Notes: generated by a model from the letters alone, not told the origin. A DNA stretch of 64,000 nucleotides from Clostridium fungisolvens (GCF_014193895.1 NZ_BLZR01000001.1:2728001-2792000), one strand, 5' to 3'. Counted from the first letter of the stretch, positions 53,990 through 63,687 are shown. A program made the numbers and translations.

Positions 53990-54904
53990 CTATCTTTTCT
54001 TAGAATATACCCAGAAAAGAATACTATCAGTTAATCGCAAAGAAAATAATGCATCTTCCATCGTAGGATTCTCTTGAGTTGATTCGTTTCTGTGTGTGCC
54101 ATAATCAGACATCATCGAATAAATCATATAAATAGCTTTTGTCTTTGTTAATTTCCCTGCACGGTTCTCATAAAAGAAATCTGCCAAATCATCTTTACGA
54201 AGATCAGTATTTAAGGCCTGTGATAAATCTTGTGCAGAAGAGACTGTATTTTCTCCACTGGTATTGTATATTCCTCGCATCCACTTAGCAAAATCTTCCG
54301 TTCCTTTATATTTAGAAAAGATACTTACCAAGCAAGTTCTACACGATTCAATACACGCACCTACGTGTCCTTGAGTATAAGCATCAATAGCTGATTCATA
54401 AGAGTCATAGACTTCATGGTGATTTTGTTTTAACCAGTTTTCTACGGAAAACAACTCAACAACTCTTTGTTCATCGCTCGCCATACAAGTTGTAACAATC
54501 ACTTTATCATATTCTATACTTATTGATAATCCAAGCAGCTCATAAAAATTTGCTAACTCCTCGAAATCATCAATCAGTGATTCTGTAATATATCCGATAT
54601 TAAAAGATTTTGTTATTTCCTTCAATAAGGATATAATCTCTCCATTTTTACTTTCGCGATATAAATCAGCGAAAATACTGTCTAACCCAAGAAATACATC
54701 ATATTCTTCATTAGGGTTTTCAAACTTATGGGCATAACCATTGTTATAATAGTATGGAATTAAATAATCTGCGTATTTATCAAAGTATTCTCCTAACCCA
54801 ACACATTTAAGTCTTGATTTGAACTCGGAATTACTCTTTAAAAAGAATCCCTTTCTACTCAATATTTCAGCTATTTTAGATAGAATAATTTCTTTATTAT
54901 CCAT
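53990..54904 (-). CDS. HEPN-like / abortive-infection-type protein
   Basis: About 304 residues. The C-terminal half (about 165-300) shows the helical pattern of HEPN-type abortive-infection proteins (ESAIDAYTQGHVGACIESCRTCLVSI ... YSMMSDYGTHRNEST), with the conserved-looking YGTHRNE segment near residue 277-283. HEPN domains often carry RNase activity in toxins; here the exact R-x4-6-H motif is not clear. GGAGG lies five bases before the ATG at 54904. Fourth gene of the operon. The N-terminal part (about 1-150) is unrecognised. Confidence 0.65.
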   Translation of the reverse strand: MDNKEIILSKIAEILSRKGFFLKSNSEFKSRLKCVGLGEYFDKYADYLIPYYYNNGYAHKFENPNEEYDVFLGLDSIFADLYRESKNGEIISLLKEITKSFNIGYITESLIDDFEELANFYELLGLSISIEYDKVIVTTCMASDEQRVVELFSVENWLKQNHHEVYDSYESAIDAYTQGHVGACIESCRTCLVSIFSKYKGTEDFAKWMRGIYNTSGENTVSSAQDLSQALNTDLRKDDLADFFYENRAGKLTKTKAIYMIYSMMSDYGTHRNESTQENPTMEDALFSLRLTDSILFWVYSKKR

Positions 54905-54931
54905 TGAAACCTCCAATTTACAGAATTCAGA

Positions 54932-55438
54932 TTATTTTTCCTGTGTTTTTCCTATCGTTTCAACCCAACTATATGTTTCACCTTTGTATCTCTTATAAAA
55001 TTCATCTCTATTATTATAGTGATGCCCCACTAAATTAGGTCTGATAGCATCTCTTACCGATAGGATTAATTCTTTCTCTACCTGATTATCCACCAGGGTC
55101 ATCATAGCAAGGGCATAACCTGCATATAAGCCGTCCAAATATCCATCTTGATGAAAATTGGCAATCAAGAGTTCATCTGGTAAACCATTATAATCCTTAG
55201 GAATGATTCCCTTTTCAAAAAGCTGGTTAGACCACTGAGTAACTATTTCCTGCTTTGCATCTGGACTACTAAGCAATTTTTCAATTCCTTTTGGTATATC
55301 TTTTATTTTACCTTTTAAGTAATCAAAGACGATATTTGATAACAGCGTCAAAGCATCTGATATATTTTCATTAATATTTTCTTTAACCTTATCAGCAACT
55401 CCATCACCAAGATGTACAGATTTATCATTTTCTATCAT
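54932..55438 (-). CDS. uncharacterised operon protein
   Basis: A 168-residue protein with no recognised family. The first 50 residues are amphipathic helix and the middle has GYLDGLYAGYALAMMTLVDN, mildly hydrophobic but not a clear membrane helix. GGAGG lies eight bases before the ATG. It sits between the DUF262 and HEPN-like genes, 15-57 bases from each, so it belongs to the operon. Confidence 0.65.
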   Translation of the reverse strand: MIENDKSVHLGDGVADKVKENINENISDALTLLSNIVFDYLKGKIKDIPKGIEKLLSSPDAKQEIVTQWSNQLFEKGIIPKDYNGLPDELLIANFHQDGYLDGLYAGYALAMMTLVDNQVEKELILSVRDAIRPNLVGHHYNNRDEFYKRYKGETYSWVETIGKTQEK

Positions 55439-55494
55439 GTAACTATCCTCCGTTTTTAGATTTTTACCGTTTTTAACGTAATAAATATTGAAAA

Positions 55495-57213
55495 TTATAA
55501 CAATATGTTCTTTAGAGCATTGCTCATTAATTCTTGACGTTTTTCCATAAACTCTTCAAAATTTGAAAGTTCATAGGAAATGTCTTCCGGAAGGTATTTG
55601 GCATTTTCAGAGTTTTCATCTACTTTCAACCAATCCGCAAGTGGAGTAGCATTCTTCGATTCGTTCTCTCGACCTTCTAACAATTGAAGATTTGCAAGTG
55701 TGTTTCTTCTTCTACGCCATTCTTCTTTAGTATCTTCATCAATCACTGAACCACGCGACAATACTAAGCCATTAATCTTTCCTTCTTCAAATCCAGTATG
55801 TGGATGCATATGGTCTTGATGAAACCCCTTCTGGCTGTACTTTAAGTTTGGATACAGAAGCGAAAGCAACATAAATGTATATGCACCTATTTCATATGTA
55901 TCAAACATCGCATCAATTTCATCTGCTGTATAACGAAGTGTTCTGTCCCCGGTGAACCTAACACTATTAAGATTTGACATTTTAAATAAATCTGCAGGTG
56001 CAGCTTTCAATGCTTCTCTAATACTTGCTAACGCAGAATTTGATGCTGTACCAAAAATCTGCTTAACTTGAGCAATAACAATGTACTTTCTTAATTCACA
56101 TTTACTTTCTGCATCAAATTTTCCACCTTTGAATCTATAATAGACCATAGGGGAAATAGCAACATAAGATATGATGTTTTCAGAATTAAATCCGAATTCA
56201 TTCAACAAGTCGACCGTATCTTTAATAGCTTGACGGATACTGTTCCAGTTATCTTTAATTTTGAGTACACTATCTTTTTTAAATGTTTCAACTTTCAATG
56301 CTACTGACATATCTAATAGATACAGGCAAGTACGCATTATGAAGTCATTCGTGAAATTAAAACCTTCACCCTTTTTGTTAATCTCTGATAACAGCTTATC
56401 TATTTCATCTCTTGCTTTATCCCAATGAGATACGATAGTTGAGAACAGCAAATCACTTTTAGACAGCACTGTACCACCGGAATTTACTCTTACAAAAATA
56501 TCCAAAACGCTATCAATTGAATCCTTCTCTACCTCAAAATAATTAATTATTTCGTCTGTCGCAAGTCTTGTGTGAAGTAATGATATATTTTTTGTTGCTG
56601 TTTTATCTGTAGCCCATCCATTAGGAATAATAACATCCGTCAAAAGGTCTTCCGCAGAATACTTTAAAATATCTTTCACAAGATACCAGATTTTATTATT
56701 TTTATTCTTGGATGCGTCTTCCTGCGTTAGAAACTTGAACTCGTAAGAAATGTCATCATCATCTGTCTTTTCGCTATGCAGGTCAAAGTACAATTCCTTC
56801 TTTGGAAATGCATCATCATTCTTCCATCTCTTGTTTGGTAACTTTCGACTTATACTTCCTTGTAGTGCAATGTAAAGTGATGTGAGCCTTTGCTGACCAT
56901 CTAACACTGCCCATAGGGTTTCATCTCCACTGCCAATTGGAAACGGTTGTGGTGCTGCCGGATTCTTATACATATCACGGTCATGGTAATCTTTGATGAA
57001 CTCATACATTGAATATTCTTTTTGATTTACTATTGTCTTTTTTACTTTCCAAAATAAAAAAGTTCCAATAGGATAACCAAGCATAATGGAATCCATCAAC
57101 CTTGTGATTTGAGAATCCGCCCATACATATTTTCTTTGTATAGCGGGAAGATAAATTCTTCTGCTATTAACATCTTCGATTATAGATCTAATACTCTTCT
57201 TTTCGTATGCCAT
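55495..57213 (-). CDS. DUF262 / GmrSD-like modification-dependent endonuclease
   Basis: A 572-residue protein with the DUF262 opening (IYLPAIQRKYVW, about residues 20-31) and DGQQR at 105-109, the ParB-like NTP-binding signature of GmrS. The C-terminal region has HQDHMHPHTGF and the NTLANLQLLEG.ENESKN pattern that resembles the DUF1524 HNH domain of GmrD. Such proteins cut glucosylated hydroxymethylcytosine or otherwise modified phage DNA. GAGGT precedes the ATG. Second gene of the operon, 11 bases after the XRE stop. Confidence 0.88.
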   Translation of the reverse strand: MAYEKKSIRSIIEDVNSRRIYLPAIQRKYVWADSQITRLMDSIMLGYPIGTFLFWKVKKTIVNQKEYSMYEFIKDYHDRDMYKNPAAPQPFPIGSGDETLWAVLDGQQRLTSLYIALQGSISRKLPNKRWKNDDAFPKKELYFDLHSEKTDDDDISYEFKFLTQEDASKNKNNKIWYLVKDILKYSAEDLLTDVIIPNGWATDKTATKNISLLHTRLATDEIINYFEVEKDSIDSVLDIFVRVNSGGTVLSKSDLLFSTIVSHWDKARDEIDKLLSEINKKGEGFNFTNDFIMRTCLYLLDMSVALKVETFKKDSVLKIKDNWNSIRQAIKDTVDLLNEFGFNSENIISYVAISPMVYYRFKGGKFDAESKCELRKYIVIAQVKQIFGTASNSALASIREALKAAPADLFKMSNLNSVRFTGDRTLRYTADEIDAMFDTYEIGAYTFMLLSLLYPNLKYSQKGFHQDHMHPHTGFEEGKINGLVLSRGSVIDEDTKEEWRRRRNTLANLQLLEGRENESKNATPLADWLKVDENSENAKYLPEDISYELSNFEEFMEKRQELMSNALKNILL

Positions 57214-57223
57214 ATATACCTCA

Positions 57224-57445
57224 CTAATTGCCTATTTTTATCTGTTCTCCATCTGGAAGGATAAATGATTGCTCAAATGTAACTCCCATTACATCTGCAA
57301 TTTGTTTTAATTCATCGAGGGTAACCGTATCTCGTTTCATTTTTTTACCGAAGTTCTGTGGTGTCTGACCAATCCTTCTTGCAAGTTCAGAAACACTTAT
57401 ATTCTTTTTACTACACAATTCCTTAATCATATCGGATGTCTTCAT
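57224..57445 (-). CDS. XRE family transcriptional regulator
   Basis: About 73 residues with a Cro/C1-type helix-turn-helix (ELCSKKNISVSELARRIGQTPQNFGKKMK, core SVSELARRIGQTPQNF). The ATG at 57445 has GGAGG five bases before it. First gene of the operon with DUF262; short distance and overlap of signals suggest it controls this operon. Similar XRE proteins precede GmrSD and other defence modules. Confidence 0.88.
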   Translation of the reverse strand: MKTSDMIKELCSKKNISVSELARRIGQTPQNFGKKMKRDTVTLDELKQIADVMGVTFEQSFILPDGEQIKIGN

Positions 57446-57553
57446 CTCTTCCTCCATCCCGTATCATTTACACATATTTATAATTATAAACCATTTGGTT
57501 TATAATCACAAGATGCTCATATGTTAGTTTACTGAAAATTCACTAAGCAGAAA

Positions 57554-57577
57554 ACACCCTGCATTTCTGCAAGGTGC
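57554..57577 (-). terminator. terminator of the recombinase remnant
   Basis: ACACCCTGCA (57554-57563) and TGCAAGGTGC (57568-57577) stem just beyond the recombinase stop at 57599. Confidence 0.7.
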
Positions 57578-57598
57578 TAACTTCTGCAACCTATTCTT

Positions 57599-58722
57599 TT
57601 ATCTTTCCACATCCACGCTTGTGCCTGACTTGAATTCCACCGAGAACTTTTCCTCATAAACCGTTACCTTTTCAACCATTCGCCTCACAAGGGATTCATC
57701 ATATTCTCCTATCTGCTCCATCTGCTCTGAAAGGAACTCCTGCATCTCGGCAATTCGCTGTTTCAAGCCTTCTCTTTCCGCATTCTCAACCATAGCATTC
57801 TGCTTTTGTTCTCGCAGACGGTCTATCTCATCAGCAAGGTCGTTATAATCCTTTTTAGCATTTGCTCGTTTCAACAGTTCCCTTTGCAATTCTTCCAGTT
57901 TAACATTGATGCTTTCCATAGAACCTTCATCTTCCAAAGCAAGTACCGATGCAATGTTCTGCTCTAAAGCTACAAGCATATCATCCTTGCCACCAAGTGC
58001 CCTATTGATAGCTTTTATTACAGCCCCTTAAAGTTCCGTTTCCCCAACTGTAGGTGCATCACAGCGTTCTGGACCATTTTCCACTCGGGTGACGCATCGC
58101 CAAACAAAGGAACGCTTGCCCCTATTATTCCAAGCAATTCTGCGATATATGTCACCACACTTTGGACAATATACAATGCTTGAAAGAGCATACTTGCTAC
58201 TATAAACTCTTTTCTTTCGGTCAGCACCACTATGGAGATTAACTCTTCTTAGCATTTCCTCCTGCACCTGCATATAAAGGTCACGAGGAATGATGGCTTC
58301 ATGGCTATTTTCTACATAATACTGTGGAACGATACCGTTATTTTTAACTCGCTTTTTCGTAAGTACATCCTCTGTTATGTCTTCTACAAAAGGGAATCAC
58401 CGATGTATTTCTCATTTTTTAGGATTTTCTTTATAGTTTCTGGCCTCCATCTTGATTTACCAGCTACAGTTAGGATACCATCTGATTCCAAACTTTCTCC
58501 GATTTGTTTTAGTCTTGCTCATTGCAGATACTCCAAATATATGCATTCTACAATCTCTGCCTCAGTAGGTCCTATAATCAGATGACCTTCATCATCTTTG
58601 GTATATCACATAAAACGATTGTGGTTCACCTGTACCTCACCGTTTTGGTAACGGAACTGCAATCCAAGCTTTACGTTCTTGCTTAAGGATTCAGGTTCTT
58701 GTTGTCTTGTATAAGGAAACAT
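57599..58722 (-). pseudogene. large serine recombinase, C-terminal debris
   Basis: The minus strand encodes, in several frames with stops, the parts of a large serine recombinase after its catalytic domain: SRWRPETIKKILKNEKYIGD, HEAIIPRDLYM-like segments, a zinc ribbon (YCPKCGDIYRRI ... RCDAPT, 58028-58273) and the coiled coil plus C-terminal tail (57599-57979). At least four stop codons or shifts separate the pieces and the N-terminal catalytic serine domain is gone. The sequence is visibly richer in G+C than the surrounding clostridial DNA. Confidence 0.85.
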
Positions 58723-58802
58723 ATCCTACACAATCTGATTAATTAAACTTTTCTACCATTAAAAACAATCACTATTCAACCTCTTATACCTCTTATATCT
58801 TC

Positions 58803-61061
58803 CTACTTCTCCCCAAAATACTCTCCAAGTCTTTCCTCACACCTTCTATAAATCCACTTCTTCTCTTCCCTACTAAGTTTCTTCCATATCTTTTTATTAA
58901 ACTGAATATATTCAATATCCTTACACTTTTCCAAAAACCTCATGTCTTCAAAGCGCTTAAATGGATTAGAAAATATATTTGCCTTTGCTTTCTTCCTATC
59001 TATAATTTCATCATTATATAGTGACTTCTTCTTTTCGGCTTGAAGACCTCTGCATTTTCTATCTTCATAATAATCTATAAAATAATCAACTACATCTTCA
59101 ACTAGAACTCTTCCATTATCATCACACTGTTCCAGCATAGCCATTAGAAGAACTGGTTTATAGGAGTAAGACATATCCATCTTTTCAACAAAGTCTATGA
59201 ACTTTTCCTTTATGTTTGAGTCATTTATTATATCCCAATTAAACTGTTCTGCGTACTTTACCAATGTTTCTTCTTTAAAATATTTAAAGCTTGTGTTTCC
59301 ACATGGTACTTCAAGATCAGCAACTATTTTTCCTTCTCTAATATACCTTCCTATAGTTTCAGACTGTACATCAACTCTTCTAACGAACTCCATCTGAGAT
59401 ATCATATTTTGAGCTTCTATATTCCAATTGAATAAATCTATATGTTCATAGTCTAGTACATCTACAGGAAGATCAATAAGCTCTACTGGTTTTTCACCTC
59501 TTCTAAGTACATCATCTTCAATTCTTTTCTTGTTGCCTTGACCTAGAACTAAGCCACCTGGAATATAATCTGATAAGTTAAACATTCTATGCGTGGATAA
59601 TGGCATATTAAAGAGATTTGCATTATCTATAAAGTCAAATACTAATAAATAATCCTTACCTTCAGCCTTTCTTGTACCTCTTCCAAGCTGCTGCATGTAT
59701 ATTACTTTAGACATAGTTGGCCTCGCCATGAAAAGCACTTCTGTTCTAGGACTATCCCAGCCTTCATTTAATAAATCACAAGCGCAAAGCACCTTAACTT
59801 CTCCAGCTTCATAATCCTTTAATAATTTCTCTCTTTTAGATTGCTTCATTCCACCTGATACAGCCTCAGCTCTAATTCCCTTTTCTCTAAATAGCTCTGC
59901 AATATCCTCCGCATTATTTACAGATGCGCAAAATACCACTGTCCTCTTGTGCTTAACATAATTTAAATAAGTATCTACAATTACATTATTTCTTTCTGGA
60001 ACAAATAGTTTGCTTTCTAGATCCTTAGAATCGTACTTAATTCCTCTTATTCTAACATCAGAAATATCTATATTTGTCTTTATTCTTATACATCTGATCT
60101 CTGTAAGTATTCCTTTTTCAACAGCAGTCTTTATATCAAGTTTGTGAGCTACATTTTTAAATATTTCTAGCAAGTCTTCTCCATCAGTTCTCTCTGGAGT
60201 TGCAGTAAGACCTAGAGTAAAGCTTGGTTTAAAGTAAGATAATATATCCTTATAGCTTGCAGCTGTACCATGATGAGCTTCATCTATAATAATGTAGTCA
60301 AAATCTTCAGCGTTAAAATCCTTTAAGTTCTGACTAATACTCTGAATAGAGGCACAAACCACATGAGCTTCTTTTTCTTTAATATCCCCCATGTAAATAC
60401 CACAACTAGCATCACTCCAAAGCTCTTTAAACTTTTCATTTGCCTGTGTAATAAGCTCTTTTGTATGAGCAATAAACAAGGTTCTCTTTCCAATAGACTT
60501 TGCATCCTCAACAGCTGTTACAGTTTTACCTGTGCCAGTTGCATGATAAAGCAGAGCAATGGTATCTCCTGCTGCTCTTAGGTTTTTAAGACTTTCAAGA
60601 GCTTCTTCTTGATGCTCTCTAAGTTCTAGTGTACTTCCTTTCTGACTAGGCAAATAATCCGAAATGTTTTGCTCCATCAAATCACCTAAAAAAGTTAACA
60701 TCTCATCCTTAACCTTATCTGGATATTTCTTCATCTGCCCATCAGTCCACCTATAAAGCTTCCAGTTCTTATATATGATGCTGTTTTGTTTTAATAAATC
60801 ATCATAATACTTTTCGTGACTTATCTTTCCTGGCTCATGAACACCTTCCCCATCAATCTCAATTGCAACCTTTTCATTATCAGTAACTATAGCAAAATCA
60901 ATATATCTACTTCTACCATAGATATCTTCTATACCATACTGTATTGCGAGTCTATTAGTTTTTTCAGGTCCAAAAACCTCTGAGAAAAGTTCTATAAATT
61001 TATCTTCAGCCCCACTAGCTAGTTTTATTCCTTTGCTTTCAATACTCATCTCATCCACCAT
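58803..61061 (-). CDS. SF2 DEAD/DEAH helicase with N-terminal nuclease-like domain
   Basis: A 752-residue protein. Residues about 20-130 contain an endonuclease-like region with the EIDGEGVHE and YIDFAIV motifs (PD-(D/E)XK/Vsr-like), followed by a SF2 helicase core: Walker A ATGTGKT near residue 174-180, DEAH (IIIDEAHHGTAAS), LGLTATPERTDG, GWDSPRTEVLFMARPT and the QQLGRGTR motif VI. The C-terminal part is an unrecognised helical region. It resembles the helicase-nuclease proteins of type I and related restriction. The ATG at 61061 has AAGGA near; an ATG four codons later is also plausible. Confidence 0.88.
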   Translation of the reverse strand: MVDEMSIESKGIKLASGAEDKFIELFSEVFGPEKTNRLAIQYGIEDIYGRSRYIDFAIVTDNEKVAIEIDGEGVHEPGKISHEKYYDDLLKQNSIIYKNWKLYRWTDGQMKKYPDKVKDEMLTFLGDLMEQNISDYLPSQKGSTLELREHQEEALESLKNLRAAGDTIALLYHATGTGKTVTAVEDAKSIGKRTLFIAHTKELITQANEKFKELWSDASCGIYMGDIKEKEAHVVCASIQSISQNLKDFNAEDFDYIIIDEAHHGTAASYKDILSYFKPSFTLGLTATPERTDGEDLLEIFKNVAHKLDIKTAVEKGILTEIRCIRIKTNIDISDVRIRGIKYDSKDLESKLFVPERNNVIVDTYLNYVKHKRTVVFCASVNNAEDIAELFREKGIRAEAVSGGMKQSKREKLLKDYEAGEVKVLCACDLLNEGWDSPRTEVLFMARPTMSKVIYMQQLGRGTRKAEGKDYLLVFDFIDNANLFNMPLSTHRMFNLSDYIPGGLVLGQGNKKRIEDDVLRRGEKPVELIDLPVDVLDYEHIDLFNWNIEAQNMISQMEFVRRVDVQSETIGRYIREGKIVADLEVPCGNTSFKYFKEETLVKYAEQFNWDIINDSNIKEKFIDFVEKMDMSYSYKPVLLMAMLEQCDDNGRVLVEDVVDYFIDYYEDRKCRGLQAEKKKSLYNDEIIDRKKAKANIFSNPFKRFEDMRFLEKCKDIEYIQFNKKIWKKLSREEKKWIYRRCEERLGEYFGEK

Positions 61062-61199
61062 GAGATCCTTTGCATTTCTTAATAACTATATGTTTTTATT
61101 GCTAAACTCTCTAGATTGTAAAATTGCACCTAATCTCTATCATCTAACTAATTGTATAATATCTATAAGCTTTTATATAAGACTATGATTAAGAATATT

Positions 61200-61401
61200 G
61201 TTGAAAATAAATGGTTATACAGGAGACGCTCTATGAGCGAGCTGTTAGAATTAAATGATTTTTTCAGATGGAATGGCGTTAATAAACTGTACTGTCCGAA
61301 CGTAGTGAGTTTACAGTTTTAGCCATGGAATATGACAAAATCATATTAATTCTTTGCATAAGCTCATTAAAGCGTTGGATGACTAACCATTTATTTTCAA
61401 C
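61200..61401. repeat. 202-bp element bounded by perfect 18-bp inverted repeats
   Basis: GTTGAAAATAAATGGTTA (61200-61217) and TAACCATTTATTTTCAAC (61384-61401) are exact complements. A further pair AAACTGTAC/GTTTACAGTTT lies within (61287-61320), and beyond the element a separate AAAATTGCAT/ATGCAATTT hairpin is seen near 61428-61460. It may be a MITE-like insertion or a structured RNA. Confidence 0.55.
61233..61322 (+). CDS. 29-residue hypothetical peptide
   Basis: MSELLELNDFFRWNGVNKLY followed by CPNVVSLQF and a stop, with AGGAG seven bases before the ATG. It lies wholly inside the 202-bp inverted-repeat element. Whether it is expressed cannot be judged from sequence; no family is known. Confidence 0.3.
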   Translation: MSELLELNDFFRWNGVNKLYCPNVVSLQF

Positions 61402-61587
61402 ACAGTACTTTAACAGCGTATTATATAAAAATTGCATCAGTAACGACCAATGCAATTTAATTATATACCTTATTTTACTCCTTATCCATAATTTTCATTG
61501 TGTTAAAATACTTGTTTCCTGAACAATGTACTGCTAGTTGTATTACACAAATGTGCATATTTTCATCATAATTTCTTTCACAAATTT

Positions 61588-62292
61588 CTATCTAACCACC
61601 ATCCTCTCCCCCACTCTAATAACATTTGCATCACAAATATCATTAACCTCAACCAATCTCTGAACCGTAGTCCCATATCTCTTAGCTATAGAGTACAAAG
61701 TGTCTCCCTTTACCACAGTGTAATAGTTAGTCTGATCACTTGAAGTATTATTCACTGGTCCATTAATCTCAAAGGCTTTACAGATACCTCTAAATATGGC
61801 TTCTGCCATCTTCTCTGGACTATAGTTATTCATGTCAATAGGGCTGTCACAAAAAGCGCATTCTATCAGTATTGCTGACATATTGGTGTTCTTTAGAACA
61901 TAAAGTTCTCTCCGATCCTTAACTCCGCGATTAGTAAAGCCAAGGTTAGTTATCTCAGGCAATATTATCTTTGTTACTTCCTCTGCTCTCCCTCCAGTTA
62001 TGCATAAAATCTCCGTTCCATGAGCCCCTTCAAAATAGTTATGGTGAATTGATACAAAAAAGTCGGCATGTCCATCATTAGCTGCTTGTACCCTTTTGCT
62101 TAGTGAATCAACAAGACTATTTGCACTTTGTGGCAAACATTCTATAACCTTAAGTCCAGTAGCTCTTAGTTTATCAATGAGCTGCCTTCCTACCTCAAGG
62201 TTTAGTGAATCCTCCGTCCTTAAACCTACTGCTCCTCCGTCAAAGCTTACGTTGTGGCCAATATCGATTGCTATTGTGTTTATTTTACTCAT
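61588..62292 (-). CDS. N-acetylmuramoyl-L-alanine amidase with LysM domain
   Basis: About 234 residues. The amidase_3 zinc site shows H13 (DIGHN), E27 and H83/H84 (SIHHN) and a late Glu in ILIECAF. A C-terminal LysM domain (YYTVVKGDTLYSIAKRYGTTVQRLVEVN, core VKGDTLYSIAKRYG) binds peptidoglycan. There is no signal peptide, which is typical of phage endolysins and some spore-cortex enzymes. GGAGGTGG lies five bases before the ATG at 62292. Neighbours DnaD and a sigma factor suggest a phage-derived region, but no other prophage gene is seen. Confidence 0.88.
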   Translation of the reverse strand: MSKINTIAIDIGHNVSFDGGAVGLRTEDSLNLEVGRQLIDKLRATGLKVIECLPQSANSLVDSLSKRVQAANDGHADFFVSIHHNYFEGAHGTEILCITGGRAEEVTKIILPEITNLGFTNRGVKDRRELYVLKNTNMSAILIECAFCDSPIDMNNYSPEKMAEAIFRGICKAFEINGPVNNTSSDQTNYYTVVKGDTLYSIAKRYGTTVQRLVEVNDICDANVIRVGERMVVR

Positions 62293-62376
62293 TATTACCA
62301 CCTCCAACTTGTATATATGCTTGAAGAATCACCAAAACAGTTTATCCGAAGAAATTTTTAAAAAAATTATCAAAAT

Positions 62377-63381
62377 TTAATTTTTTGAGTACCAGCCCAA
62401 TAACTTTTCTTCAAGTTTGTCATAGTCATACTGTCTTTGAGGATAGTCTCCAAACTTTAAAAGCTTTCCAGCTTGATTTGGCACCTTTGGTTCCTTTAAT
62501 TTTTCTTCATCACTGGGATAGCCTTCTTTCTCCCAGTTTTTTAATATGCCGCTAATGTAGCTTAGTGAACACTTTTTTGAAGCTAATGCCTTTTGTATAG
62601 CAAGCTCTACGTTGATAGCTTTATGTTTTTTAATCAAAAGCTTTAAATGGTTAAAGTCAAGACCTTCCATGCTACCAGTAACAGCCCTATAGTAGTTTGA
62701 GAGAGTTAATGCAGCTTCATCAAGATATTCTGAAAAATTATTGCTATGGCTAGTAGATAGAGTTTCACCTTCTCCATCAAAAGACTTTTTGTTAGATTTA
62801 TTAATATTAACTTTTGTGCTATCTTCTATCTCTGTATTTATATTTATATCTTTATTTATATCTCTCTTTATTTCTTCTTGTTTATCTATTTCTTTATCTT
62901 TATCTTTCTCTTTATTCTTATTGTCCCCTTCTGGTGGTACGATTCGTTCAGAGGCAGTATTTTCCTCAAAAAAACTCTTATAAAGCTTTAGTATTGGTTC
63001 GCTTTTAATATTCTCAGCTATATACTGAATAAGACTTTTATCCTTTACCATACTTAGTTCTTTGGTTAAGCAATCCATTACAGGCTTGCCCCCTCTTCCC
63101 AAATTGTACTTTCCCCAGTTCTTTAGTGCTAACTCCCTTGTTTCAGTATTATATTTTATAATTTTGTGATGATTTATATATCTATCCATAAAAACATCTA
63201 CGGTCTCAACACTATATCCAAGATCTAAGGCAATCTGCTTTCTACTTATGGTGTAAATTCCTGTACTTGTGGTACTCGGATTAGTTAAAAGATATAAATA
63301 AAAATATCTATCCTCAGGCGTCATCTCCTCCATTATCACTGGATCTCTCCAAAAATCTGTGTACACAACTCTAAATTTCAT
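62377..63381 (-). CDS. DnaD-domain replication protein
   Basis: A 334-residue protein. The N-terminus (residues about 1-95, WRDPVIMEEMTPEDRYFYLYLL) is the winged-helix part of replisome organiser proteins, the middle is a low-complexity Lys/Asp/Glu/Asn stretch (about 150-190), and the C-terminus is a DnaD/DnaB-like domain (about 215-295, with SYISGILKNWEKEGY). Such proteins help load helicase at phage or plasmid origins. GAGGAATAATT precedes the ATG. A 43-residue gene overlaps its start by 11 bases. Confidence 0.85.
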   Translation of the reverse strand: MKFRVVYTDFWRDPVIMEEMTPEDRYFYLYLLTNPSTTSTGIYTISRKQIALDLGYSVETVDVFMDRYINHHKIIKYNTETRELALKNWGKYNLGRGGKPVMDCLTKELSMVKDKSLIQYIAENIKSEPILKLYKSFFEENTASERIVPPEGDNKNKEKDKDKEIDKQEEIKRDINKDININTEIEDSTKVNINKSNKKSFDGEGETLSTSHSNNFSEYLDEAALTLSNYYRAVTGSMEGLDFNHLKLLIKKHKAINVELAIQKALASKKCSLSYISGILKNWEKEGYPSDEEKLKEPKVPNQAGKLLKFGDYPQRQYDYDKLEEKLLGWYSKN

Positions 63382-63502
63382 AATTATTCCTCACTTTCTC
63401 ATCAATTTTGTGACCATATAAATCTTCAAGTCCCTCAAAAGTTGGTTTTAGTCCCTTCTCTTTACAAAATTTTATATAGTTTTGCAGATGTTTTATATTC
63501 AT
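63371..63502 (-). CDS. 43-residue gene overlapping the DnaD gene
   Basis: ATG at 63502 with AAGGAGGT seven bases before it, coding for a 43-residue basic polar peptide (MNIKHLQNYIKFCKEKGLKP in part) and ending in a TAG at 63371-63373. Its tail runs 11 bases into the DnaD gene, whose ribosome binding site lies inside it. This suggests translational coupling. No family is recognised, but its codon use and ribosome binding site look real. Confidence 0.7.
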   Translation of the reverse strand: MNIKHLQNYIKFCKEKGLKPTFEGLEDLYGHKIDEKVRNNYEI

Positions 63503-63658
63503 AACAAAAACCTCCTTATTCTAAACAGTTAATTTCTTACTTCTGCCAATAACTTGCAAATCTCTCGTAATTCATTAACATATTCCTTCTAAAACCAAAA
63601 ATTTAAACATTAATTATGACTTTTTTGTTAATTTTATCTATTTTTTTGTCCCTTATAT

Positions 63659-63687
63659 GTTATATATGCTTTAAAACCATATATAAC
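63659..63687. promoter_or_regulatory. inverted repeat upstream of the sigma-factor gene
   Basis: GTTATATATG (63659-63668) and CATATATAAC (63678-63687) are perfect complements 70-100 bases before the ATG at 63757. It could be an operator, although its A+T richness weakens the case. Confidence 0.5.

Noticed and set aside
61588..63502. Complete prophage
   Set aside because: Amidase and DnaD-like protein are compatible with a phage origin, but no capsid, portal, terminase, tail or integrase gene is visible in the window.
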